Assembly (NCBI GenBank): GCA_041481485.1
Contig: JBGPBY010000199.1
Coordinates: 1 to 11,931, forward strand
Length of the DNA: 11,931 bases
Direction: 5' to 3'
Source: JBGPBY01 sp041481485
GTDB taxonomy: Bacteria > Acidobacteriota > Terriglobia > 20CM-2-55-15
Shown here: positions 1 through 6,949 of the stretch, piece after piece
How the letters are laid out: each line of letters starts with the position of its first letter
Numbering within the stretch: the stretch's first letter is position 1
Translations under genes and position numbers: made by a program
Notes under the pieces: generated by a model
Told to the model about the DNA's origin: nothing
What the model saw: the letters and a program-made list of their open reading frames with translations, nothing else
The model's database searches: none

Positions 1-1378
1 CTTCACTGTCTCCGCCATCGTGAACAAACATCAGCTCAAGGTCGGACGCATATCCCATCTCACGCCCTCCAAATTTCCCGAGTCCGAAAATGGCAAACCG
101 CTGCTGTGATCCCTTGCCTGACCGAGCGGAAGAAAAGCAAATGCGGGCAGCTTCTTCGAGAACCACCTCGGCAAGATCTGTCAGCGATCCGGAGAAGTCG
201 AACAATGTGGTATTGGCACCAATCAAATGCTGCACATCGATGAGAAACAGTTGCCGGTCCTTAAATTGGTTGAGAGTGGTTTTCCGAACCGTGGAAGCCT
301 GATTCAGAGCAGCTTTCAACTGGCGCTGCATCGCGGTCTTGGGCTCAGCCACTTTGTCTTCCGCGATGATCGAGATCAGTTCGGTGAAGCGCGACCTCAG
401 GAATTCCTCCCACAGAAAATCGCTGGAACCCAGCAATTGCGCGAGCCGCCGCATTCCTTCAGGTTCACCGAAAAACGACAGGGCTTTTTCGGGGATGTTG
501 TCTTCACCAACTTCGATGATCCGGTCGAGAAACTGATCGAAGTGAAGCATGGCCTTTGCGGGATCCGGCGCATCCGTAATAAACCTTGTGAACTGCTTGA
601 TCATGGCGACGGACTTCTTCAGCCGTTCCTGCTCCGCGCCGGCTTTGACTTTCCCGCCCCAGCTGTTTGAAATCACGAACTCGTCGCGCGTTTTGCCTAA
701 GGCACCGCGGATCTTGACCTGGCGAATGTCGACGCCTCTCATGGACAACGCGTTGGCAACGGCATAGAGAAACGCGAATGTGTCTTCCGATTCCAGTACC
801 ATCACCGTCGAGTCCGGGGAAGCGTTGTTGTCGAAAGTAAACTTTACGAGTGAAAGAAGTCCGGTGAGCGGCTCGTTCATTCGTTCAATGCGTTCGGCAA
901 GAAACCGGTAGAGCCGCGTTCGCGCTTCCTGAATCGCGTCTTCGGAAAGAAGGCGGATTAGCAGCTCCAGTTCCTGTTCGAATTCGCGCTGCCGTGCACG
1001 ATCAAAATCTTCACCGGAAATAAGAGTGACATTGAAGACATCCACGATTCGGGAGGCCGCAGTTCGTTTCGAATAGGAATAGATGTCGCCGGTGCGAATA
1101 TCGAAACCAAACGCCGAGAGAAGTCCGCAGATCATGGAAAACTGGGAAAGATAATCGTACCCGACAATGACAATCCTGAAATCGTTTCCTTCGCTGTTGG
1201 ACACCTGAACCCGAACCGGATGTTCCTGCCCGAGCGTCGCGATCATTCGGACATGTTCTGAAATCTCGCCGGCAGAAAACGCGGTGAAGTAATCGTCCCC
1301 GATACTTGCGATGAAATCGTCGAGGAGTTCTCGCGGGGCGCTTTTGCAAAGTGCCCGAACGGATTGTTTTAATTCCAC
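1..1378 (-). CDS. ACT-ACT-GlnE-type nucleotidyltransferase, adenylylating-half-like (C-terminus beyond window)
   Basis: The minus frame is open from a GTG at 1378 to the window edge, giving 459 residues with no stop. Residues about 66-120 (FRIVIVGYDYLSQFSMICG...) and 190-245 (TVMVLESEDTFAFLYAVANA...) look like two ACT domains, as at the end of GlnD, where they sense glutamine. Residues about 308-335 resemble the GlnE helical linker. Residues 428-459 begin a GlnE nucleotidyltransferase core (FAIFGLGKFGGREMGYASD), closer to the C-terminal adenylylating half of E. coli GlnE (KLGGWELGYNSDLDL) than to the N-terminal half. The second metal Asp of the usual DxD is Glu (D446, E448). Predicted role by family: adenylylate glutamine synthetase, perhaps under direct glutamine control; that last part is inference. 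The frame opens after a stop just upstream; GTG at 1378 has an AAGG about 10 nt before it. The rest of the catalytic module lies outside the window. Confidence 0.8.
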   Translation of the reverse strand, partial: MELKQSVRALCKSAPRELLDDFIASIGDDYFTAFSAGEISEHVRMIATLGQEHPVRVQVSNSEGNDFRIVIVGYDYLSQFSMICGLLSAFGFDIRTGDIYSYSKRTAASRIVDVFNVTLISGEDFDRARQREFEQELELLIRLLSEDAIQEARTRLYRFLAERIERMNEPLTGLLSLVKFTFDNNASPDSTVMVLESEDTFAFLYAVANALSMRGVDIRQVKIRGALGKTRDEFVISNSWGGKVKAGAEQERLKKSVAMIKQFTRFITDAPDPAKAMLHFDQFLDRIIEVGEDNIPEKALSFFGEPEGMRRLAQLLGSSDFLWEEFLRSRFTELISIIAEDKVAEPKTAMQRQLKAALNQASTVRKTTLNQFKDRQLFLIDVQHLIGANTTLFDFSGSLTDLAEVVLEEAARICFSSARSGKGSQQRFAIFGLGKFGGREMGYASDLELMFVHDGGDSE

Positions 1379-1408
1379 AACGGTCACACCTTATCTTACT
1401 CTGACACC
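1379..1408. other. 30-bp spacer between the divergent GlnE-like genes
   Basis: The two divergent genes are separated by only 30 bp. Each reading frame is closed by a stop shortly upstream of its chosen start (the plus frame at 1370-1372), so neither gene can be extended much. No clear -35/-10 pair fits inside the spacer, so promoters for each gene probably lie within the start of the other, which would make their transcription interdependent. That is inference from spacing. Confidence 0.4.
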
Positions 1409-2953
1409 ATGGTTGCCCGGGACATACGGGAATTGCTCCTTGCTCCACGCCTCGAGCCGGCTCGGGCCGCCGAACTTCTGTCTCCATTCCGATTGACCGA
1501 TTTCGAAAAAGCAGATGCCAGTATCCAGGCGGCGGCCGGAGAACCCGGAGAGCGGCTGCTGTTTGCAGAAATCCTTGAGGATTTTCTGAACTGTGTGGCG
1601 CTTGCTGCAAATCCGGATCAGGCGGTGACCTATTTTGAAAGATTCACCAGTTCCGTTTCGAGCAAAGCGCATCTGTTTACCTACCTTCGAAACTCGAAAC
1701 AGGCGCTGGAAATTCTCGCCAGATGTCTGGGCGGCAGCGTCTACATGGCCGAAATCCTGATTCGCGATCCGCATCTTTTCTACTGGGTGACCGATACTGA
1801 GATCTTGCATGGCAGCCGGCCGCTGGCCGAAATACAGCGGGAACTTGCGCAAACCTTGAAAATGCTGAAGCACGAAAGCAAACAGTTCGGCTACCTGCGC
1901 ACGGCAAAACGAAGGGAGATGCTTTGGATTGGAGTTCGCGATCTCCTGCGCATCGCGACCGTCGAAGAAACACTGTCGTCTCTCTCCGTCGTGGCAGAAT
2001 CCCTGGTTTCAGCCGCATGCGAAATCAGCGCAAGGTCCCTGAAGCGCGAACTGAAAATCCCGCTCGATGCTTATAGGGAATTTACGATTCTTGCCATGGG
2101 CAAACTTGGAGGAGGGGAACTCAATTTCAGCTCCGACGTCGATCTGATGTTTCTCTACGACGCCAAAGAGCAACGTTCCCATGGATCTTCTCCCGGCGAT
2201 TATTTTCGGAAACTGGCGCAGAAGATCGCGATGGGACTGAGCGCGTTCACCAGCGAAGGCTATGTTTACCGTGTCGACCTTCGCCTGAGACCGGAGGGCG
2301 ATGCCGGAAACCTTGCGGATTCTCTCGAAGGCTACGAACGTTACTACAGGACACGCATGGGGGCATGGGAGCGGCTTGCACTGTTGAAAGCATGGCCCAT
2401 AGCCGGAAGCCGGGAGCTGGGTGAACGATTTCTGGAAATGTCGCGCCCGTTCGTATATCGGCCGGCCTTCAATGAGGAGGCATTGGCGGAGGTGCGTCAC
2501 ATGAAGTCGCGTATCGACGGCAAGGTTCTCGCCAAAGGCCAGGGGGGCCGGAACGTCAAGCTCGGGACTGGAGGAATTCGGGAAATCGAACTCGTCGTTC
2601 AATCCGTTCAGGCGGTGAACGGTGACGGGCGTCCGCAATTGCTCGAGCGAAATACACTAAGGGCCCTGGATGCACTTCAAAAGCAGGATCTGATTTCAAC
2701 GGATGAACGAGATATCCTTCGCGAGGCCTACCTCTTCCTTCGCGACGTCGAAAACAAATTACAGATGGTGGACGATGCCCAGACACACTCTCTGCCCCGC
2801 GAGCAGGAAGAACTCCGTGTGTGCTCGCGGCTTTTGGGCTATTCCGCAGAACGAGGGGACGTTGCCGAACAACTCACGCGCGATTTCCAGCATCACACCG
2901 GCCGTGTGAGTCGAATTTATGAAAAATACGTTGTGGGGCGATTTCAATCGTGA
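1409..2953 (+). CDS. glnE: Single-module GlnE: glutamine synthetase adenylyl-removing-half-like protein
   Basis: This 514-residue protein matches the N-terminal, adenylyl-removing half of E. coli GlnE (about 946 aa, two modules). Seen in order: the GlnE helical region with LGGSVYMAEILIRDPHLF (107-124) and GYLRTAKRREML (161-172); the nucleotidyltransferase core MGKLGGGELNFSSDVDLMF (230-248) with metal ligands D243 and D245; YRVDLRLRPEG (287-297) with the third carboxylate D290; KLGTGGIREIE (384-394); and the helical domain with AYLFLRDVENKLQMVDDAQT (440-459). In that family the AR half phosphorolyses adenylyl-tyrosine on glutamine synthetase. It stops where the second module would begin; a protein resembling that module is encoded divergently next door. 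ATG 1409 is the only start after the upstream in-frame stop; there is no clear Shine-Dalgarno. Its stop overlaps the next gene's GTG. The catalytic residues look intact. Which reaction it actually catalyses is inferred from sequence resemblance. Confidence 0.88.
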   Translation: MVARDIRELLLAPRLEPARAAELLSPFRLTDFEKADASIQAAAGEPGERLLFAEILEDFLNCVALAANPDQAVTYFERFTSSVSSKAHLFTYLRNSKQALEILARCLGGSVYMAEILIRDPHLFYWVTDTEILHGSRPLAEIQRELAQTLKMLKHESKQFGYLRTAKRREMLWIGVRDLLRIATVEETLSSLSVVAESLVSAACEISARSLKRELKIPLDAYREFTILAMGKLGGGELNFSSDVDLMFLYDAKEQRSHGSSPGDYFRKLAQKIAMGLSAFTSEGYVYRVDLRLRPEGDAGNLADSLEGYERYYRTRMGAWERLALLKAWPIAGSRELGERFLEMSRPFVYRPAFNEEALAEVRHMKSRIDGKVLAKGQGGRNVKLGTGGIREIELVVQSVQAVNGDGRPQLLERNTLRALDALQKQDLISTDERDILREAYLFLRDVENKLQMVDDAQTHSLPREQEELRVCSRLLGYSAERGDVAEQLTRDFQHHTGRVSRIYEKYVVGRFQS

Positions 2954-4113
2954 AAACCTATGCTGCCCGTCGTCTTCAAAAGCTGCAGGAGTCCGTAATT
3001 CGTTCGATCACACGCTACGCCGCAGAGAAGGGAGCGATACTCCTTGCTCAGGGATTTCCGGATTTCGATCCACCGCAGGAAGTTCTCGCCGCGGCGGAAC
3101 AGGCGATGCGGAACGGAAAAAATCAGTATGGAATGACGTGGGGGCAGCCCAGCCTTCGCAACGCCATTGCGCAGAAGAGCAGCCGGTTCTATCAGCAGAA
3201 AGTGGATCCCGACCGGCATGTCACCGTGACCTGCGGCGTCACCGAAGCCGTCATTGCAGCGCTGCTCGGAACCGTCAATCCGGGTGACAACGTCGTGGTG
3301 CTCGAACCGGCTCATGAAAACTATCACGCCGGAATCGCATTTGCCGGAGGCAATCCCGTTTGGGTACCGCTTCGCCCTCCTTACTACCGATTTGATCCAG
3401 ACGAATTATCCCAGGCATTTCATCATGGAGCGCGAGCCATCCTGTTCAATTCGCCGCACAACCCTTCCGGCCGCGTCTTCAGCGAGGAAGAGTTGACTCT
3501 TATTCGAGATCTCTGCGTGCGGCACGACGCAATCGCCATTACCGACGAGATCTACGAACACATTGTCTTCGATGGCCACCGGCATATTCCGATCGCGACG
3601 CTGCCGGGAATGGCCGATCGCACCATTACGATTTGCGGACTCGGAAAGACATTTGCGGTCACCGGATGGCGGGTGGGTTACGCAATCGCCAATGAAGACC
3701 TTACCGACGCGCTGCGAAAGGTGCATGACTTCACCACCGTTTGTGCGCCAACACCCCTGCAGGAAGCCATGGCCGCGGTTATCGGAATGCCGGATGCGTA
3801 TTACGACTGGCTGCGCGATTTCTACACGTCCCGCCGCTCACGGATGCTCGGCATTCTGCAGGATCATGACTTCCGATTTACCACGCCGGAAGGCGCGTAT
3901 TACGTCATGGCGGACTTCACGCGCCTCGGCCGCGGTGATGACGATATGGCGTTCGCCTATTGGCTGATTGATGAGATCGGCGTCGCGACCGTGCCCGGTT
4001 CCAGCTTCTACTCCTCAGACCCGAAGCTTGGCCGCGGCCTGGTTCGGTTTGCCTTTCCCAAGAAGGATGAAACTCTTGATGAAGTCGAACGCCGCTTTGC
4101 AAAATTGAAATAG
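2950..4113 (+). CDS. Class I/II PLP-dependent aminotransferase (kynurenine/methionine aminotransferase-like)
   Basis: A 387-residue fold-type I aminotransferase of normal length. Seen: LLAQGFPDFDPPQEV (31-45), typical of the kynurenine/methionine (YbdL-like) group; NSPHNPSGRVFS (167-178) with N171; TDEIYEHIVFDG (198-209) with D199 and Y202 for the PLP ring; GLGKTFAVTGWRVGY (230-244) with the Schiff-base lysine K233 and phosphate-binding R241; and R366 in LVRFAF, the usual substrate-carboxylate arginine. It would transfer an amino group between an amino acid and a 2-oxoacid in the cytoplasm; the true substrate cannot be read from sequence. The GTG start at 2950 overlaps the TGA of the upstream glnE-like gene by 4 bp, so the two are probably co-transcribed and translationally coupled. 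This tie to glutamine synthetase control hints at a role in glutamine/glutamate-linked nitrogen flow. Alternatives are aspartate or aromatic aminotransferases. Confidence 0.9.
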   Translation: MKTYAARRLQKLQESVIRSITRYAAEKGAILLAQGFPDFDPPQEVLAAAEQAMRNGKNQYGMTWGQPSLRNAIAQKSSRFYQQKVDPDRHVTVTCGVTEAVIAALLGTVNPGDNVVVLEPAHENYHAGIAFAGGNPVWVPLRPPYYRFDPDELSQAFHHGARAILFNSPHNPSGRVFSEEELTLIRDLCVRHDAIAITDEIYEHIVFDGHRHIPIATLPGMADRTITICGLGKTFAVTGWRVGYAIANEDLTDALRKVHDFTTVCAPTPLQEAMAAVIGMPDAYYDWLRDFYTSRRSRMLGILQDHDFRFTTPEGAYYVMADFTRLGRGDDDMAFAYWLIDEIGVATVPGSSFYSSDPKLGRGLVRFAFPKKDETLDEVERRFAKLK

Positions 4114-4162
4114 ACAGTTCGTTTTCCGCCCTCCTGGCTTATGCTGCCTGCACTTTCTCGAT

Positions 4163-5299
4163 TCAATTGCCTTCGATCATGGCCTGCGCGCGGTCGAAGG
4201 TCGTAAATGACGTCACGATTCCATCGGGAGATAACCTGCGGAGGCACATATTATTTTCATCCGCGATATATAAATTCCCCTTGGAATCGTAGGCCAGTCC
4301 TTTTGGAAAATTGAATAATGCCGCCAGGGCAGTGCCATCCTTATGCCCTTCCTGCGCCCGGCCGCCGATATTCTGGCCACATGGGTCAATGACATTGTTG
4401 CCTGCAAGGGTGCTGACTCTCCCGTTTGCGATCTTCGTAATGCGGTGATTTCTTTCGTCGGAATAGATCATTTCGCCGGCCTTATTGATGATGATCGTTT
4501 GCGGAGTGAATAACTCGGCCGTGCTGACATCGCCGGGCGCATAAACAGGACAGTACTGTCGCTTGTACGCCTGACCTGCGATATGAGTAAACACGCCAGT
4601 GATATGGTTTATCTTTTCTACCGAGCGGCTTACGTTGCTGGAATAGACAATATCGCCTTTGTCGTCAATTGCCATTCCTGACACTCCATGGGGAAGAATG
4701 AATTTGCCATCCGGTGTCTTCAGCGTGGATACGATGCCGTCGGAACTTATTTTGCGAATGGTCGAATACGCCTTGTTAAACTGACCCGCTGGAACTTTAG
4801 CGATAAAATTATCCGAGACATAGTTGCTTCCGATTTCGTCCTTTATCCAGGAATAATCGGTCGTAAAGTAGATATTGTCTTTGGCGTCGATCGTCAGGTT
4901 GGCAAAACTTCTGAATTTCGCCGTGGATAAAGGCCCGTCAACCAAACCGTATCCCCTTTCGCCCGCGTAGACCCTGGCATCGACCTTGTCTCCGGTGACT
5001 GCAATTTTGTAGAGAATCGCCTCATCGCTTGCGTAAAGGTTATTTTTGGAATCGATGACCAATCCTCCAAAAGCCTTGTCAATTTTGACGCCTCCATCCA
5101 GTTTCCTCAGGTCAATGATTTTTCCTTCAGGAGTAACCTTGGCGATCCCGTATTTAATCAGAACAAAGAGGTTGTCCTGGCTGTCTGCGACCAGGCTGCT
5201 GGGATGACTCAAGACCTGGGGTTTGTCCGCTTGTTGCGCACTAACTACTACCGAAAGAAAAAACGGAATCAACAGGAAGTCGCTTCTTCGTTTAATCAT
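4163..5299 (-). CDS. Secreted NHL-repeat beta-propeller protein
   Basis: A 378-residue protein. Residues 1-22 (MIKRRSDFLLIPFFLSVVVS, then AQQ) form a Sec signal peptide, so it is probably exported to the periplasm or beyond. About six NHL-like units follow, each with a pattern like GLAYDSKGNLYIAD: near 33-60, 78-100, 132-150, 206-232, 266-297 and 332-362. That fits one six-bladed propeller. The fifth and sixth carry the familiar RVSTLAG and RRLSPDGIVTSF strands. NHL propellers serve as binding or scaffold domains, sometimes as lyases; no catalytic residues are evident, so no reaction is proposed. It converges on the aminotransferase gene with 49 bp between them. It is richer in Lys, Ile and Asn codons than its neighbours, which could indicate transfer. 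A GAGG lies about 14 nt before the ATG, further than usual. Confidence 0.8.
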   Translation of the reverse strand: MIKRRSDFLLIPFFLSVVVSAQQADKPQVLSHPSSLVADSQDNLFVLIKYGIAKVTPEGKIIDLRKLDGGVKIDKAFGGLVIDSKNNLYASDEAILYKIAVTGDKVDARVYAGERGYGLVDGPLSTAKFRSFANLTIDAKDNIYFTTDYSWIKDEIGSNYVSDNFIAKVPAGQFNKAYSTIRKISSDGIVSTLKTPDGKFILPHGVSGMAIDDKGDIVYSSNVSRSVEKINHITGVFTHIAGQAYKRQYCPVYAPGDVSTAELFTPQTIIINKAGEMIYSDERNHRITKIANGRVSTLAGNNVIDPCGQNIGGRAQEGHKDGTALAALFNFPKGLAYDSKGNLYIADENNMCLRRLSPDGIVTSFTTFDRAQAMIEGN

Positions 5300-5442
5300 A
5301 TTTTTAGGAACTTCCTCTCATTGCCGGCGGTGCGCGCGATCTTACAACATGTGTCGCGTGCTATGCCTTCGATTATTCGAAGTTGAACATCAACGGTATT
5401 CGCGGAAAAGTGGCCTTCGATTCCTTTTCTCTGGTCGCGCGA

Positions 5443-6092
5443 TCACTCAGCAAGATCCGGGATCGCATGACATCGACCTAGCCGGGGAGTTTTGTGCCGC
5501 GCACTATTTAAGTAATAGGATCCCGCCGCCGCTCCGCGATGGATCGACCGAAGACCATCGGCAAGCGCGCCGGCGCCGATGGTCTCTGCCGCCAGCCGAT
5601 CGGCGGAGAACTCCTGCGCGCGCGAGACCGCATGGGTGATGCGCAGGGAAATCTTGCCGTATCCGAGAAAAGGAGCGCGGATCAGCGCCATCAACTCGTA
5701 GTTACTGGCGGCTGCGGACAAACGCTGGATGGTCTGCCTAATTGCCTGGCGCGTTCTGTAGATCCAGGGCCCGAGGCTCGTGTCGCCGCCGTCGTAGTGT
5801 CCGAATTCGTGTGCGAGGATCGCCTCGAATTGCGAGATGGTCACGAGCTGCAACAGAGGAAGACCGATCCCCATCACGCGCTTCTTGCTCCATCCCGACT
5901 TGCGCTCCACCTGGGCAACCCACGCATTCACGTCCAAACCAGGTACACCTCTTCCGGCATGCGCTGGCGGAGCGAGGTCGAAAGCTTCGTAAGCCGGACG
6001 AAGAGACGTGGATGCTCCTTGGGATCCAGCCGCGGTCCCGGTTCGATGAACGTCACTGGATTGCATTCCTTGCAGCGCACGAAGCACGCCAT
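5443..6092 (-). pseudogene. M48-family metalloprotease remnant, frameshifted and truncated
   Basis: Two overlapping minus frames together give an M48 zinc protease. The upstream frame (6092-5928, ATG start) reads MACFVRCKECNPVTFIEPGP, then LDPKEHPRLFVRL and RMPEEVYLV, then hits TGA. The following frame takes over near 5938 with DVNAWVAQVERKSGW, VMGIGLPLLQLVTISQF, the zinc motif HEFGH (5797-5811) and the third-ligand helix AQEFSADRLAA (Glu near 5611-5613). A single missing base near 5934-5938 explains the switch. M48 homology fades after about 5535; the last 30 residues before the stop at 5443 look unrelated. Full-length relatives are longer, with membrane segments not seen here, so both ends are missing too. 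The catalytic motif is still intact. A complete frame-B reading from an ATG at 6174 exists, but its first 78 residues are not M48-like. I call it a pseudogene, unless the frameshift is an assembly error. Confidence 0.75.
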
Positions 6093-6119
6093 GCCGCTCA
6101 GATCCGGGAAATGTCCGGC
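6054..6119. repeat. Degenerate interspersed repeat, copy A
   Basis: This matches copy B at 6883-6935. A first 28-nt block (starting CACTGGATTGCATTCCTTGC) differs at 2 positions, and a second 21-nt block (CAGATCCGGGAAATGTCCGG plus C) differs at 1. The blocks are 17 nt apart here and 4 nt apart in copy B. It covers the 5' end of the M48 remnant. Confidence 0.7.
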
Positions 6120-6146
6120 GCTTAAAACTCCAAATTCCGAGAACCG

Positions 6147-6683
6147 CTAATCCGATCCGGTCAGCCGCAGCCACTTGTTCTGATAGTAATAAAGAACGAC
6201 GGATGCCTTTTCCACAAAGGCATCGTTAATTCCCAGATGATCGATGGGAGGAGGTTTTGGTCCTCCGTAAGCCTCGTAATGCTCCCGGATAAATGATTCG
6301 CCCACCGGCGCGATCTCACGAGAAAAGCCGATCTGGCTTTCGCCGACGCCCTGCAGCATATTGAGGTCTTCCTCTTCCGCAACTTTCATTGCATTGAGCG
6401 GAGATCCCGCGGGGACGACGAGAATTGAAGATTTCAAATTCGACGAGCAAAGCACGGCCCAGTCTTTCTGACCCTTCTTTAAAAACTCACCATAAATCAC
6501 GTTGCCGGGCGAATGAGAGCCCCACACTTGTGGAATGGTGCAATGCCTTCTCTCCAGTTCCTGAATCACACCTTTGGGAAGCTGATTAAAACTGGATGGT
6601 GCAAGCCGCGCGACATCGCGATTTGCCTGTTCCCATTTATCGATTTGAAACAGGGAAAGTAGAACGATCAAAAGGAGGTTCAT
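6147..6683 (-). CDS. Small secreted protein of unknown function
   Basis: A 178-residue protein I cannot assign to a family. Residues 1-14 (MNLLLIVLLSLFQI) are a short hydrophobic signal-like segment with little positive charge before it. The rest is soluble-looking: a possible conserved stretch LPKGVIQELERRHCTIPQVW (35-54), then a beta-rich part with NVIYGEFLKKGQKDWAVLCS and SSILVVPAG (83-98). This layout recalls small exported proteins that are compared with or bound by other surface proteins, but no function follows from it. There is one Cys before the IPQ motif and one in AVLCS, so a disulfide is possible. The ATG at 6683 has no good Shine-Dalgarno upstream. The gene sits between the two copies of the degenerate repeat, and beside the 55-bp palindrome, so it may be cargo of an old insertion. 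Confidence 0.65.
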   Translation of the reverse strand: MNLLLIVLLSLFQIDKWEQANRDVARLAPSSFNQLPKGVIQELERRHCTIPQVWGSHSPGNVIYGEFLKKGQKDWAVLCSSNLKSSILVVPAGSPLNAMKVAEEEDLNMLQGVGESQIGFSREIAPVGESFIREHYEAYGGPKPPPIDHLGINDAFVEKASVVLYYYQNKWLRLTGSD

Positions 6684-6767
6684 CCGGAAATAGTAACACT
6701 GCTCGGCCCATTGGATACGGTAAGCGACCTCGAGCCGGAAGGCTTAACGCAGCCAGGACGTCTGAGT

Positions 6768-6822
6768 ATTTCGGTGACGTTGACCAAATTCGCAAGGCGA
6801 ATTTGGTCAACGTCACCGAAAT
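6768..6822. repeat. 55-bp hairpin: 26-bp perfect inverted repeat with 3-nt loop
   Basis: The arms 6768-6793 (ATTTCGGTGACGTTGACCAA, then ATTCGC) and 6797-6822 are exact reverse complements around the loop AAG. The match ends sharply at both outer edges (T at 6767 and T at 6823 do not pair). No T-run follows on either strand, so it does not look like an ordinary intrinsic terminator. It lies in the 266-bp gap between the unknown secreted gene and the transglutaminase-like gene. The rest of that gap holds repeat copy B and nothing else I can identify. Confidence 0.9.
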
Positions 6823-6882
6823 TGCGTGGCGCTTGCCAACGTGATTCAGCCCCATTCACGGCTCGGCCCGGTGTCGGTGTAC

Positions 6883-6935
6883 CACTGGACTGCGTTCCTT
6901 GCAGCGCACGCTCACAGATCCGGGAGATGTCCGGC
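6883..6935. repeat. Degenerate interspersed repeat, copy B
   Basis: Partner of copy A at 6054-6119, in the same orientation; see that entry for the match. It lacks 13 nt of the inner spacer relative to copy A. It ends 15 bp before the stop codon of the transglutaminase-like gene. Confidence 0.7.
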
Positions 6936-6949
6936 CCGAATTCCCCGGT

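Noticed and set aside
227..670. Plus-strand open frame of 147 codons at the left end
   Set aside because: It lies antisense to the GlnE-like minus-strand gene, whose frame is open throughout and shows ACT and GlnE motifs; the plus frame shows no recognisable domain.
1391..1873. Minus-strand frame overlapping the start of the glnE-like gene
   Set aside because: Shadow of the plus-strand gene in the antisense; no domain is seen, and the plus frame has clear GlnE motifs.
5306..5484. Plus-strand frame without a start, ending SLSKIRDRMTST
   Set aside because: It has coding-like codons but no start codon at its head, and the length is too short to identify; it may be a gene remnant or chance.
6768..6822. 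The long palindrome as an integron attC site
   Set aside because: The ends do not fit the RYYYAAC/GTTRRRY core sites of attC, and no integrase is present.
6768..6822. The long palindrome as an intrinsic terminator
   Set aside because: No T-run follows the stem on either strand and the stem is far longer than usual.
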